DNA of 64,000 nt, from positions 806,001 through 870,000 of the forward strand of contig NZ_CP068159.1 of NCBI RefSeq assembly GCF_016728505.1, in the 5' to 3' direction. Under the pieces are notes generated by a model. That model was not told the origin of the DNA and did not search any database. It saw nothing but the letters and a program-made list of their open reading frames with translations. Source of the stretch: Corynebacterium riegelii. GTDB lineage: Bacteria > Actinomycetota > Actinomycetes > Mycobacteriales > Mycobacteriaceae. Positions 53,751-62,959 of the stretch are shown one piece after another. The translations under genes and the position numbers were made by a program. How positions within the stretch are numbered: position 1 is the stretch's first letter; the number at the start of each line of letters is the position of its first letter.

Positions 53751-53984
53751 ATGAACCGCATCCACACTTTTGCCCTGATCGCACAGCTGAAAATGGGCGA
53801 TTACCTCGCGCAAACAGCAGAGAAGCTGCGTAACGATAGAGGCTTATCCACCATCGAATACGCCTTTGGCTCTTTGGCGGCCGCCGCCCTTGCCGGCGTG
53901 CTGTACATGGTGGTCAACAGCAACGGCGTAAGTAGCGCCATTGAGTCCGTGATCACGGACGCGCTCAATGACCGCCCCAAGTAG
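53751..53984 (+). CDS. Flp-type prepilin (DUF4244)
   Basis: 77 aa from ATG 53751, AAAGGA upstream. A 35-residue charged leader, then DRGLSTIEYAFGSLAAAALAG: Gly before a hydrophobic helix with Glu at +5 is the prepilin-peptidase signature. Probable pilus subunit of the cluster. No prepilin peptidase gene lies in the window. Confidence 0.9.
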   Translation: MNRIHTFALIAQLKMGDYLAQTAEKLRNDRGLSTIEYAFGSLAAAALAGVLYMVVNSNGVSSAIESVITDALNDRPK

Positions 53985-54003
53985 CCGCACCCAAGGTTGA
54001 GCC

Positions 54004-54276
54004 ATGAGCACCATCGAAACCGCACTGTCCATGACCGTGCTGGTCACCGTCACCGCGGCCATCATCGGGGGTATTGCCACCATCGCGGCGTTTATCTCCG
54101 CAGTGGACATCGCGGGTGCGGCGGCCCGCTCGGCCGCCATCGGCGTGAGCTACCAACCCCCGCGCGGTGAGGTAGCGATCAGCGAATCCGCAGGCCTAGT
54201 CACCGCCACCGCGCGCGTCCCCGCAGCCATTGGCACCATGCGCGCCCAGGCCATCTTCCCCGTGGAGTACCAATGA
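54004..54276 (+). CDS. TadE-like pseudopilin
   Basis: 90 aa. MSTIETALSMTVLVTVTAAI starts with the TIE motif of TadE minor pilins placed at the very N-terminus, without a preceding leader; a single helix and a small extracellular domain follow. Homologous by place to Rv3655c. It overlaps the next gene by 4 nt. Confidence 0.85.
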   Translation: MSTIETALSMTVLVTVTAAIIGGIATIAAFISAVDIAGAAARSAAIGVSYQPPRGEVAISESAGLVTATARVPAAIGTMRAQAIFPVEYQ

Positions 54277-54578
54277 GCACCGTCACCTCTGCCGGCATCG
54301 TCAGCGCCGTCGTCGCCCTGGCCGCCTCCGTGGCGGTGATCGGCGGTTCGGTTGCGGATTCCCACCGCGCCCAGGTAGCCGCTGAGCTCGCCGCCGTTGC
54401 GGGCGCCACCGCCCTTTACCAGGGTGCAGACGCCTGCGCGGTTGCCCGACGCACCGCTGAGCTCAACTCGGCCACCTTGGAGCATTGCTTGCTTATCGAC
54501 GGCCACGTCACCACCACAACCGCCATCCCCCGCACCATCCGCACAGCCACCGGCCACGCCCGGGCGGGCCCGCTTTAA
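54273..54578 (+). CDS. Rv3654c-like TadE-neighbourhood protein
   Basis: 101 aa. One membrane helix (AGIVSAVVALAASVAVIGG), then SVADSHRAQVAAELAAVAGA, the 'helicase/secretion neighbourhood TadE-like' pattern with conserved R-A-Q-x-A-A-D/E-LAA, and two Cys (DACAVAR, EHCLLID). Ends overlapping the convergent helicase gene by 4 nt. It contains a copy of the interspersed motif (54491-54501). Confidence 0.82.
   Translation: MSTVTSAGIVSAVVALAASVAVIGGSVADSHRAQVAAELAAVAGATALYQGADACAVARRTAELNSATLEHCLLIDGHVTTTTAIPRTIRTATGHARAGPL
54491..54501 (-). repeat. Interspersed motif copy 8
   Basis: Exact 11-mer in the Rv3654c-like gene. Confidence 0.75.
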
Positions 54579-56974
54579 TCCTTCTCTTTCTTCATGACGG
54601 AGGGGCTCTGCCCCGACGTCATGCTCTGCCCCGACGTCATGGTGACAAGCGCGCCAAGCAGCTTGAGCGCGGCGTGTTTGTCCAGCGGCTGGTTGCCGTT
54701 GCCGCACTTCGGCGAGTGCACACACGAGGGGCAGCCGTCCTCACACCCGCAGGCGCGCACCGCCTCGTAGGTGGCGGTGATCCATTCGTGGAAGCGGCGG
54801 AAGCCCTCGTCGGCGAAACCTGCGCCGCCGGGATGGCCGTCGTAGACAAACACGGTGGGCAGCATCGTGTCTGGGTGCAGTGCGGTGGATACCCCGCCGA
54901 TGTCCCAGCGGTCGCACGTTGCAAGCAGGGGCAACAGGCCAATGGCTGCGTGTTCCGCGGCGTGCAGCGCGCCGGGAATTTCGCCTGCGGAAATGCCCAT
55001 CGCGTCCAGTGTCATGGGATCGATGGTGTAGGCCACCGCCCGGGTGATCAGGCGTTGTTCTGGCAGGTCGAGCGGGATGTGTTCGGACACGGTGCCGTCC
55101 GCAAGCCGGACCACATAGCCCGTCACCCGGTCAACCACCTCAACATCCACATTGGCCACCCACAGCCCCGGCGAGGGGTTGGTCAGCTCAGTTGGTGTGC
55201 CCAGGATGGTGATGTCCGTGGTGGAGCGCGCCTGCGTGGTGTAGTCCGGGGTTTCCGGCGTCACAAGCGCCACGTAGTCCTCCAGGTCCAGCGTGTCCAC
55301 GACGAATTGTTCGCCCTGGTGGATGTACACGGCGCCGTCGTGAACCTGGCTCATCGCGCGCGCCGCATCCACGGTGCCAAGCAGGCGGCCGTCGGTGACG
55401 TCCACAATCGCCACCTCCTGGCCGGACCCGCCGCGCAACGACACGTTCGCGTGCGCCGTCTCCGGGGAGATCTCCCCCTGCAGCTGCGGCACGGCAAAGT
55501 AGTGCTCCCCGCGCTTGCGCAGGAAACCGCCGTCGACCAGCTCGTCCACCACTTCGGCAGCACCGAAGGTCTCAATGTCCGCGCTGGTCAGCGGGCGCTC
55601 AACGGCCGCGCAGTACACATGCCCACGAAGCAAATACGGATTGGAGGGATTAAACACACTGTTTTCCACCGGCTTGCGCAAAAGCGCCTCCGGGTGATGC
55701 ACCAGGTAGGTATCCATCGGGTCATCGCGCGCCACCAGCACCGCCACCGAATGCTGACCCCGCCTGCCCGCGCGCCCTGCTTGTTGACGAAACGACGCAA
55801 CCGTCCCCGGAAACCCCGCCATCACCACAGCGTCCAACCCACCAACGTCAATGCCCAACTCAAGTGCATTGGTGGTGGCCATGCCGAGCAACTCGCCCTC
55901 ATCAAGTGCGCGCTCTAACTTGCGACGATCCTCCGCCAGATAGCCCGCACGATATGACGCCACCCGCTCGGCAAAATCCGGCCTGCCCAAAAGAACCAGC
56001 TCCTCCTGGGTGCGCATGGCCACGATCTCCGCCGCGCGCCGGGAGCGGACGAAGGTGAGGGTACGTGCGCCGTCTGCAATCAGCTGCGCCATGATGCCAG
56101 CTGCCTCGGTGGTGGCGGCGTAGCGCACCGGCGCACCATTGTCCGCGGTCGGGGCGTCCGGGCCCTCGATAAAGCCCGGTTCCCACAGGGCGATGGTGCG
56201 CTCACCGGTGGGCGCACCGTCCTCCGTCACCGCAATGACCTCGCGCCCGCACAACCTGGACGCCTGGCCCGCCGGATCCGCAGCGGTTGCAGAGGCAAAA
56301 ATAAACGTCGGCGTTGAGCCGTAAGCCTCCGCAATCCTGATCAACCGACGCAGCACCAACGCAACGTTCGCCCCAAACACCCCGCGGTAGGTGTGGCACT
56401 CATCCACCACCACGTACCGCAAATGCCGAAGCAGCCGCGCCCACCGCTGATGACCAGCCAAGATTCCCGAGTGCAACATGTCCGGGTTGGTGAACACAAA
56501 CCGCGACTGCTCCCGAATCCCCGCCCGCGCCTCCTGCGGCGTATCCCCGTCATACGGTGCCGGGCTGATATTGGCCGCACGCAGTCCTGCCGCACCCCGC
56601 ACCATCTGCGTGGTTGCCTGCAACTGGTCAGAGCCCAACGCCTTCGTCGGCGTCACATACAACGCACACGCCTTCTCATCCGCAGCCAGCGCAGACAACA
56701 CCGGCAGCTGATAACCAAGCGACTTGCCTGAAGACGTCCCCGTTGCCACCACCACATCACGCCCCGCCCACGCATGCTCCGCGGTTGCTGATTGGTGGAT
56801 GTAGGGGTGGGTGACGTCGGCGTGAACAAGCAACTGCTCCAAACTCGGCTCAACCCACGCTGGCCAGCTGGCGAAACGCGCCGGGCACGGCGGCACCTTC
56901 TCAACATGCGTGATGGTGGAATGCGGCAGACGGCGCTTGAGGGAACCAATGAGACTGTCGCCGAAATCTTCCAT
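54575..56974 (-). CDS. DEAD/DEAH-box helicase with DUF1998 zinc domain (MrfA/YprA-like)
   Basis: 799 aa. Superfamily 2 motifs: Q-region, Walker A VATGTSSGKSLGYQ near residue 78, Ib, motif II VVDECHTYRG near 195, motif III SATAADP, motif VI QQAGRAGRRGQHS near 405. The C-terminal DUF1998 domain has four Cys (CGCEDGCPSC, KCGNGNQPL) that probably bind zinc. Related to MrfA of Bacillus, a mitomycin-repair helicase. Near its C-terminus an 18-bp tandem duplication repeats the hexapeptide MTSGQS. It holds the place between the tad genes and cspA as in mycobacteria. Confidence 0.92.
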   Translation of the reverse strand: MEDFGDSLIGSLKRRLPHSTITHVEKVPPCPARFASWPAWVEPSLEQLLVHADVTHPYIHQSATAEHAWAGRDVVVATGTSSGKSLGYQLPVLSALAADEKACALYVTPTKALGSDQLQATTQMVRGAAGLRAANISPAPYDGDTPQEARAGIREQSRFVFTNPDMLHSGILAGHQRWARLLRHLRYVVVDECHTYRGVFGANVALVLRRLIRIAEAYGSTPTFIFASATAADPAGQASRLCGREVIAVTEDGAPTGERTIALWEPGFIEGPDAPTADNGAPVRYAATTEAAGIMAQLIADGARTLTFVRSRRAAEIVAMRTQEELVLLGRPDFAERVASYRAGYLAEDRRKLERALDEGELLGMATTNALELGIDVGGLDAVVMAGFPGTVASFRQQAGRAGRRGQHSVAVLVARDDPMDTYLVHHPEALLRKPVENSVFNPSNPYLLRGHVYCAAVERPLTSADIETFGAAEVVDELVDGGFLRKRGEHYFAVPQLQGEISPETAHANVSLRGGSGQEVAIVDVTDGRLLGTVDAARAMSQVHDGAVYIHQGEQFVVDTLDLEDYVALVTPETPDYTTQARSTTDITILGTPTELTNPSPGLWVANVDVEVVDRVTGYVVRLADGTVSEHIPLDLPEQRLITRAVAYTIDPMTLDAMGISAGEIPGALHAAEHAAIGLLPLLATCDRWDIGGVSTALHPDTMLPTVFVYDGHPGGAGFADEGFRRFHEWITATYEAVRACGCEDGCPSCVHSPKCGNGNQPLDKHAALKLLGALVTMTSGQSMTSGQSPSVMKKEKD
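54605..54640 (+). repeat. 18-bp tandem duplication in the helicase 3' end
   Basis: GCTCTGCCCCGACGTCAT twice in a row (54605-54622, 54623-54640), in frame, coding a doubled MTSGQS, ten codons before the stop. Confidence 0.9.
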
Positions 56975-57082
56975 GCAAGCAGGGTAGCCGCGCAGGCCAA
57001 TTCGTGGCAGACTGGGAAACGTTCACAGATTTTGTGCGCGCCCTACGGCGGCGCTCGCGAGGATTGTGCACGCGGGCGCCAG

Positions 57083-57134
57083 GTCTTTCGAAGTCCTGGT
57101 GGACGACAACTCCAAGAACATCACGTCTTTCGAA
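57083..57134 (+). promoter_or_regulatory. cspA 5' leader with duplicated GTCTTTCGAA
   Basis: GTCTTTCGAA at 57083-57092 and 57125-57134. The downstream copy runs into AAAGG, the probable ribosome site. Since TTCGAAAG can pair with the upstream CTTTCGAA, the leader can mask the site by 8 bp, a plausible temperature- or protein-dependent switch. Confidence 0.45.
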
Positions 57135-57149
57135 AGGTCCAAACACACA

Positions 57150-57353
57150 ATGGCAACTGGAACTGTCAAGTGGTTCAACGCAGAAAAAGGCTACGGCTTC
57201 ATCGCACCAAGCGACGGCTCCGCAGACCTCTTCGTTCACTACTCCGAGATTCAGGGCTCCGGCTTCCGCACCCTCGAAGAGAACCAGCAGGTTGAGTTCG
57301 AGGTTGGCGAAGGCCAGAAGGGCCCGCAGGCCCAGCAGGTAAACGTCATCTAG
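57150..57353 (+). CDS. cspA: Cold-shock protein A
   Basis: 67 aa from ATG 57150. RNA-binding motifs KGYGFIAP (RNP1) and DLFVHYSEI (RNP2) in a single cold-shock domain: [18 protein letters not shown] at the N-terminus. RNA chaperone, cytoplasmic. A strong terminator follows. Confidence 0.97.
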   Translation: MATGTVKWFNAEKGYGFIAPSDGSADLFVHYSEIQGSGFRTLEENQQVEFEVGEGQKGPQAQQVNVI

Positions 57354-57388
57354 CGTTTTGTTACCTCGGGCGTTTACCGCTCTTGATA

Positions 57389-57416
57389 GTCCCCGCCCCG
57401 GTGGTGGGGGCTTTTT
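57389..57416 (+). terminator. cspA terminator
   Basis: GTCCCCGCC (57389-57397) and GGTGGGGGC (57403-57411) pair with two G-T wobbles and a five-base loop, followed by TTTTT. Confidence 0.88.
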
Positions 57417-57430
57417 CGTTGGGGGAGTGG

Positions 57431-57602
57431 CTGACAAAGTTGACAACGCGGTTTGCGTTTGCCCAGGTCACCACCCTGGCATTGAGGGCGTCACGTCACA
57501 TTTGTCAGAGGGGAACCGCAGATCCTGACAAAGTTGACAAGGCAAAATTGGCGACCTGGGGTTTTGTCCCTGGCACTAAGGGCCTGCTGCACGATTTGTC
57601 AG
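57431..57602 (+). repeat. Two tandem 94-bp units with inverted ends
   Basis: CTGACAAAGTTGACAA at 57431-57446 and 57525-57540; TTTGTCAG at 57501-57508 and 57595-57602. Each unit begins CTGACAAA and ends TTTGTCAG, its exact reverse complement, and both features are offset by exactly 94 bp. Inner parts share CCCTGGCA and AGGGC but have diverged. No gene covers them. Confidence 0.75.
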
Positions 57603-57616
57603 GGACCGCCGCTCAA

Positions 57617-57668
57617 AGCGCCAAAACCAGCCAAAACCAGCCACAAACCAGCCACAAACCAGCCCGAA
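57617..57668 (+). repeat. 10-11 bp minisatellite
   Basis: GCCAAAACCA repeated twice, then GCCACAAACCA twice, then a partial unit, ending at the dedA stop codon. Confidence 0.75.
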
Positions 57669-57672
57669 ACCC

Positions 57673-58317
57673 CTAGACCTCCGACACACCCCGGCGGATG
57701 TCGCGGGTTTCAAAGAACCAGTTCTGAACACGCTGGATGATCAGGCCAACCAAGGACCCCAGCGCAACGCCGACGATCATGGCGAGCAGGGGGTAATCCG
57801 CAAGCAAGGAGCCGCCTGCGTAGCCCAAGCCCACGGCGAGGGTGGCCCAGAGGATGACACCGATGGTGTCGTAAATAAAGAAGGCGAACCAGTTGTAGCC
57901 AACGGAAGCAAAAACAATGGTGGCGACCCACCTGGCCCAGGGGAGGAAACGGCCGACGAGGATGGTGATGCCGGCGCTGCGTTTCATGTTGCGACGCACC
58001 CATTGGATGGCTTGGCCGGCTTTGGAGTCTGGGTCGAGGCGGTTGACCACGCCGATGAGGCGGCCGCCGAGGGCGAAACAGATATTGTCTCCAACCACAC
58101 CACCGATGATGGCGGCGATGATGGTGTACTTCAGATCGGGTACACCTTGGGACGCGGAGAATGCCCCGGCCAGGTTAAGAATGGTTTCGCTGGGCAGGAG
58201 GGGGCAGATGGCGTCGCCCACAATGACAAGGCTGAGCAGCGGGTAGAAGAACGGCGTTGCCATCAGCATGTGCAGGAATGCAATGAATGCGTCCATGAGT
58301 GATGACATTGCTTCCAC
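57673..58317 (-). CDS. DedA-family membrane protein
   Basis: 214 aa from GTG 58317 (MEAMSSLMDAFIAF), GGAAGGAGG 8 nt upstream; the 31 codons further upstream are made by a 12-bp repeat (CIWPCIWPCIW) and are not coding. E-x-x-x-P motif as VIVGDAICPLLPSETILNLA, the FxGR-like NICFALGGRLIGV and R-x3-P in LVGRFLPWARWVATIVFASV: the VTT/DedA lipid-transport fold, which flips undecaprenyl phosphate or phosphatidylethanolamine in other bacteria. Confidence 0.88.
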   Translation of the reverse strand: MEAMSSLMDAFIAFLHMLMATPFFYPLLSLVIVGDAICPLLPSETILNLAGAFSASQGVPDLKYTIIAAIIGGVVGDNICFALGGRLIGVVNRLDPDSKAGQAIQWVRRNMKRSAGITILVGRFLPWARWVATIVFASVGYNWFAFFIYDTIGVILWATLAVGLGYAGGSLLADYPLLAMIVGVALGSLVGLIIQRVQNWFFETRDIRRGVSEV

Positions 58318-58336
58318 GCCGTAAGCCTCCTTCCAA

Positions 58337-58372
58337 ATGCAGGGCCAAATGCAGGGCCAAATACAGGCCCAA
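58337..58372. repeat. 12-bp tandem repeat in the dedA 5' region
   Basis: Three imperfect head-to-tail copies of GCAGGGCCAAAT (third ACAGGCCCAAAA). They lie just upstream of the dedA ribosome site between divergent dedA and topA. Confidence 0.8.
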
Positions 58373-58513
58373 AATAAGCTCCCCAGCGAGTGTAGTCTTC
58401 TGCGCCTCAAACCCTTGGGGGCAAGGTTCGCAGGGTCCTTGCAGGGGTAGTGTTGCCGTGATCTGCTACAAATGAGGAAGTTTCGGCAAAGTGAAGTGAG
58501 GTGTCACATCAGC

Positions 58514-61375
58514 GTGGCTGCGAGCGGCAAGACCCTGGTGATCGTTGAGTCGGCGACCAAGGCGAAGAAGATCCAAAAGTATTTGGGTGACAATTATATT
58601 GTGGAGGCCTCGGTGGGCCATATCCGCGATTTGCCCAGTCGCGCTGCCGATATTCCGGCGAAGTACAAAAATGAGCCGTGGGCGAAGCTGGGTGTGAACC
58701 CGGATGAAAGCTTCGCGCCTATCTATGTGGTCAGCCCGGATAAAAAGAAGAAGGTTTCGGACTTAAAGGCCAAGCTCAAGGAGTCGGACAAGCTTCTTCT
58801 GGCAACAGACCCGGACCGTGAGGGTGAGGCGATTGCCTGGCACTTGCTGGAGACGTTGAAGCCGAAGGTGCCGGTTGAGCGCATGGTGTTCAACGAGATT
58901 ACTGAGTCCGCGATTCGTGAGGCCGCCGAAAACACTCGCGAGTTGGATATGGATTTGGTGGATGCGCAGGAAACGCGCCGCATCTTGGACCGTCTGTATG
59001 GCTATGAGGTCAGCCCGGTTTTGTGGAAGAAGGTTATGCCGCGTCTGTCGGCTGGCCGTGTGCAGTCGGTGGCTACGCGTGTGATTGTGGAGCGTGAACG
59101 TGAGCGCATGGCGTTCATTGCCGCGGAGTATTGGGATCTCACGGCGTCGTTGACCCCACAATCCGACGACACCAACTTCGATGCGAAGCTCATCACTATC
59201 GACGGCGCACGCATCGCCCAAGGACGCGACTTCGACGATAGGGGGCGGCTGAAGGGGGAGGCGGTGGTCGTCGATAAGCAAAAAGCCCAAAGCTTGGCTG
59301 GTGCGTTCGGCGACACCATGCGGGTGACCAGCGTGGAGGAGAAGCCCTACACGCGCAAGCCCTATGCGCCGTTTATGACGTCGACGCTACAGCAGGAGGC
59401 TGGCCGCAAGCTGCACTTTACGTCCGCACGCACGATGCGCATTGCGCAGCGTTTGTACGAAAACGGCCACATTACCTACATGCGTACGGACTCGACGTCC
59501 CTGTCCAAACAAGGGCTGGATGCGGCGCGAGCTGCGGCGCGTGAGCTTTATGGTGCGAACTTTGTGGCGGATTCACCGCGCGTCTATGAGCGTAAGGTGA
59601 AGAACTCCCAGGAGGCACACGAGGCGATCCGCCCAGCTGGTGAGCGTTTTGCAACGCCGGGTCAGCTGGCGGGGTCTCTGGACGCCGAGGAGTTCAAACT
59701 CTATGAGCTGATCTGGCAGCGCACTGTTGCCTCCCAGATGACGGACGCGCGTGGCAACTCCACGAAGATCACAGTGACCGGTGAGGCGAACACGGGCGAG
59801 GTGGCAGAGTTTGCCGCGACCGGCCGCACGATCACCTTCCCGGGCTGGCTGCGCGCCTACTCTGACCAGGACAAGGAGACGCACCTGCCGCAGGTGGCGG
59901 AAGGTGACGCGCTGAACATCAACGGCATCACCGCTGATGAGCACTCCACGAACCCGCCGGCGCGCTACACGGAAGCTTCCCTGGTGAAGAAGATGGAGGA
60001 GCTTGGCATCGGCCGCCCGTCCACCTACGCCAGCATTATCAAGACCATCCAGGATCGTGGCTACGTAGCTGCCCGCGGCAACGCACTTGTGCCTACGTGG
60101 GTTGCGTTTTCCGTGGTTGGCTTGCTGGAGAACAACTTTGACGCGCTGGTGGATTATGACTTCACCTCCTCCATGGAAGATGAGCTGGATGAGATTGCGC
60201 ACGGCAATGAGGACCGTACGCAGTGGCTCACCGGCTTCTACTTCGGTGATGCGGATGCGCGTGACACCATGGCGGATGCCATTGCGCGCCGCGGCGGTTT
60301 GAAGCACATGATTGACGCAAACCTGGAGTCCATTGACGCCAGGGAGGCGAACTCGCTGAAGCTGTTCGAGGACAGCGAGGGCCGCGACGTGATCGTGCGT
60401 GTTGGCCGCTACGGCCCCTACATTGAGCGTGTGGTGGGTACCACCGCAGACGGCGAGCCGGAGTACCAGCGCGCGAATCTGTCCGAGTCCGTCACGCCGG
60501 ATGAGATCACCCTTGAGATGGCGGAGAAGCTGTTTGCCACCCCGCAGTCCGGCCGTGAGCTGGGCGAAAACCCGGCCAACGGTCGCATGATTGTGGCCAA
60601 GGAGGGCCGTTACGGTCCGTACGTAACGGAGCTCGTGCGTGACGACGAACGCGTGAAAGCCGAAGCCCACGCCGAAGAAGTTGTCGCCGAAGAGCGTGCC
60701 GCGGAAGACAAGCAGCGTGCGGAAGAAGGCAAGCGCGCCAAGAACTGGGAGACCAAGACGGCGGCTGCGCAGAAGGAAAAGCGCATCGCAGCGCTGGTGG
60801 ACGAGCAGCTCAAGCCAGCCACCGCATCCCTGTTTGCCTCCATGGAGCCGGCGACGGTGACGTTGGAAGAAGCGCTGAAGCTTTTGTCTCTGCCGCGTGA
60901 GGTTGGCGTTGACCCGGCTGACGGCGAGGTCATTACCGCGCAGAACGGCCGCTACGGCCCGTACCTGAAGAAGGGCAGCGACTCGCGCTCCCTTGCCAGC
61001 GAGGACCAGATCTTCAACATCACCTTGGAAGAGGCGCGCCGCATTTACGCGGAGCCGAAGCGTCGTGGCCGTGCCGCTGCGAAGCCGCCGCTGAAGATGC
61101 TGGGTGACAATGACGTGACCGGCAAGCCGATGTCCATCAAGGACGGCCGCTTCGGCCCGTACGTCACCGACGGCGTGACCAACGCGTCTCTGCAGCGTGG
61201 TGATACGCCGGAGACCATGACGGATGAGCGCGCCAACGAGCTGCTGTCTGCCCGCCGCGCCCGCGAGGCGGCGGATGGTGGTGCCGCCAAGAAGACCACC
61301 AAGAAAACCACTCGGAAGCCGGTCAAGAAACCAACGAAAACCACCAAGCGCGTGGTCAAGGCCCGCAGGAAGTAG
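58514..61375 (+). CDS. topA: DNA topoisomerase I
   Basis: 953 aa from GTG 58514; the frame is open 14 codons earlier. TOPRIM domain TLVIVESATKAKKIQKYLG at the N-terminus and LLATDPDREGEAIAWHL near residue 95, active-site Tyr in NGHITYMRTDSTSLSKQGL near 320, RPSTYASIIKTIQDRGY near 505. Actinobacterial TopA lacks zinc fingers but has repeated GRYGPY/GRFGPYVTD C-terminal modules (four seen) and a Lys-rich tail (KKTTKKTTRKPVKKPTKTTK). Relaxes negative supercoils. It contains the interspersed motif at 59269-59279. Confidence 0.96.
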   Translation: MAASGKTLVIVESATKAKKIQKYLGDNYIVEASVGHIRDLPSRAADIPAKYKNEPWAKLGVNPDESFAPIYVVSPDKKKKVSDLKAKLKESDKLLLATDPDREGEAIAWHLLETLKPKVPVERMVFNEITESAIREAAENTRELDMDLVDAQETRRILDRLYGYEVSPVLWKKVMPRLSAGRVQSVATRVIVERERERMAFIAAEYWDLTASLTPQSDDTNFDAKLITIDGARIAQGRDFDDRGRLKGEAVVVDKQKAQSLAGAFGDTMRVTSVEEKPYTRKPYAPFMTSTLQQEAGRKLHFTSARTMRIAQRLYENGHITYMRTDSTSLSKQGLDAARAAARELYGANFVADSPRVYERKVKNSQEAHEAIRPAGERFATPGQLAGSLDAEEFKLYELIWQRTVASQMTDARGNSTKITVTGEANTGEVAEFAATGRTITFPGWLRAYSDQDKETHLPQVAEGDALNINGITADEHSTNPPARYTEASLVKKMEELGIGRPSTYASIIKTIQDRGYVAARGNALVPTWVAFSVVGLLENNFDALVDYDFTSSMEDELDEIAHGNEDRTQWLTGFYFGDADARDTMADAIARRGGLKHMIDANLESIDAREANSLKLFEDSEGRDVIVRVGRYGPYIERVVGTTADGEPEYQRANLSESVTPDEITLEMAEKLFATPQSGRELGENPANGRMIVAKEGRYGPYVTELVRDDERVKAEAHAEEVVAEERAAEDKQRAEEGKRAKNWETKTAAAQKEKRIAALVDEQLKPATASLFASMEPATVTLEEALKLLSLPREVGVDPADGEVITAQNGRYGPYLKKGSDSRSLASEDQIFNITLEEARRIYAEPKRRGRAAAKPPLKMLGDNDVTGKPMSIKDGRFGPYVTDGVTNASLQRGDTPETMTDERANELLSARRAREAADGGAAKKTTKKTTRKPVKKPTKTTKRVVKARRK
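59269..59279 (+). repeat. Interspersed motif copy 9
   Basis: CGTCGATAAGCAAAAAGCCC inside topA. Confidence 0.75.
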
Positions 61376-61396
61376 CGGTCCGCGGGTGAGGACGGG

Positions 61397-62923
61397 TTAG
61401 GAGCGGTCCGCCAGGGTGGAGCGCACCGGGCGGGCCAGCTGCGTCATCTTGTTGCGGCCGCGCAGCTCCACGGACTTCATCAGGGTCCAGCGCTGCTGCT
61501 CCACCTCATTGGCTGCGCGCAGGGTCGCCGCGTTGGTGAGCACCTTGCCAGGGGTGTCCTTTGCCAGTTCCGTCAGGCGTGCGGCGGCGTTAACGGCGTC
61601 GCCGATCACGGTGTACTCGAAACGGTCGGAACCACCGATGTGGCCGGCAACCACGTGCCCGGACGCCACACCGATGCCTGCCTGGAGTTCAAGGCCAGCC
61701 AGTTCGTCGGTGAGTTCGCGGGCGGCTTGGAGGGCGTGTGACGCAGCGTCGTGAAGCGAAACTGGAGCTCCAAAAACCGCCAAGGCAGCGTCGCCCTGGA
61801 ACTTGTTGATGATGCCCTTGTTCTCATGCACCACCTCCACGACGATCTCGAAGAAGCGGTTGAGCTCCGCCACAACCTCCTCCGGGGTGTGGTCGACGGC
61901 GAAGGTGGTGGACCCGATCACGTCGATGAACAGCACCGCCACACGGCGATCCTCACCACCTAGCTCCGGCTTTTCCTCTAGGGCCTTCTGGGCAACCTCG
62001 GCGCCGACATAGCGGCCAAAAATGTCGCGCACGCGCTGGCGTTCGTTCAGCCCGCGCATCATCTCGTTGAAACCGGCCTGCAGGACGCCGATCTCCGAGC
62101 CATCGTAGATATCCACCTGCGTGTTGCGCTCACCGCGACGCACGCGGTTAATCGCGTCCTGCAGCTCCTTAATCGGGTCCACCACGTTCATCACCGAAAA
62201 TGCGGTGCCCACAAAGCCGGTGATCAGCGCTGCGATGGTCAGCACCAGAGCCGCCGGAATCAACTCGCCGGGTGTGTGGGTGAAAAAGCCTCGGGCCTGC
62301 GCAACAAACAGCAGCAGGATGCCCAGAAGCGGCACGCCGGAGGTGACCAGCCACGTCATGTACAAGCGCTGCTTGATCGGTGGCTCAAGCGTGGAATCTT
62401 CAAACCTGCGCGCCAGCGCCTCAGCCGCAACCGGTCGCACCAGGCGCTCTGCCTGCAGGTACGTCAACACCGCCATGACAAAACAGGTGAGCAACGTGGC
62501 TACGAAAATAACTAACGCCAGCTGCCACGACAGACGGGAGGCCACAAACGTGATGATTGCAATGCCAACCAGCCACACCGCAACCACAATGCCCGTCTGC
62601 AAAACAGGTAGGCGAAGCACCAGGTTGCGCACCATATTCGGGTCATGATCGTCCGGACTTAACTGCCATTCCAACACCGGGCGGAAGAGCAGCAGCGTCA
62701 CAATCAGGCCAATAACCACGGCCAGGGCGAAGTAGATCACGCCGATGAGTCCCAGGCCCATGTGGTCCAGGCTGAGCTCTTCAACCTCGCGCATGGGCAG
62801 CAGGTAGCGCACGAACAACATGATGGCGATGGCGCCGACGACATTGGTGCCCAGCACACTCGCGGCGTACAGCGGCCACGATGTGCGCATGAGCCAGGTA
62901 AGGCCGCGCCAAAGTCGTTTCAT
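61397..62923 (-). CDS. cyaB: Membrane adenylate cyclase (class III, HAMP)
   Basis: 508 aa. Six membrane helices in the first ~270 residues, a HAMP linker (VVDPIKELQDAINRVRRGER near 265) and a class III cyclase domain: VAVLFIDVIGSTTFAVDHTP with both metal Asp near 335-345 (FID, later GDAALAVFGAP) and VIGDAVNAAARLTELAKDTP for substrate and transition-state residues. Makes the cAMP that GlxR binds. Position after topA matches cyaB of C. glutamicum (Rv3645 in mycobacteria). Confidence 0.94.
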   Translation of the reverse strand: MKRLWRGLTWLMRTSWPLYAASVLGTNVVGAIAIMLFVRYLLPMREVEELSLDHMGLGLIGVIYFALAVVIGLIVTLLLFRPVLEWQLSPDDHDPNMVRNLVLRLPVLQTGIVVAVWLVGIAIITFVASRLSWQLALVIFVATLLTCFVMAVLTYLQAERLVRPVAAEALARRFEDSTLEPPIKQRLYMTWLVTSGVPLLGILLLFVAQARGFFTHTPGELIPAALVLTIAALITGFVGTAFSVMNVVDPIKELQDAINRVRRGERNTQVDIYDGSEIGVLQAGFNEMMRGLNERQRVRDIFGRYVGAEVAQKALEEKPELGGEDRRVAVLFIDVIGSTTFAVDHTPEEVVAELNRFFEIVVEVVHENKGIINKFQGDAALAVFGAPVSLHDAASHALQAARELTDELAGLELQAGIGVASGHVVAGHIGGSDRFEYTVIGDAVNAAARLTELAKDTPGKVLTNAATLRAANEVEQQRWTLMKSVELRGRNKMTQLARPVRSTLADRS

Positions 62924-62959
62924 GGTGTATCACCTTAGCGCCGAGTACCCTTAGCCGTT

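Noticed and set aside
58318..58410. Longer N-terminus for DedA with CIWPCIWPCIW
   Set aside because: It is made by a 12-bp DNA repeat, and the good ribosome site belongs to GTG 58317.
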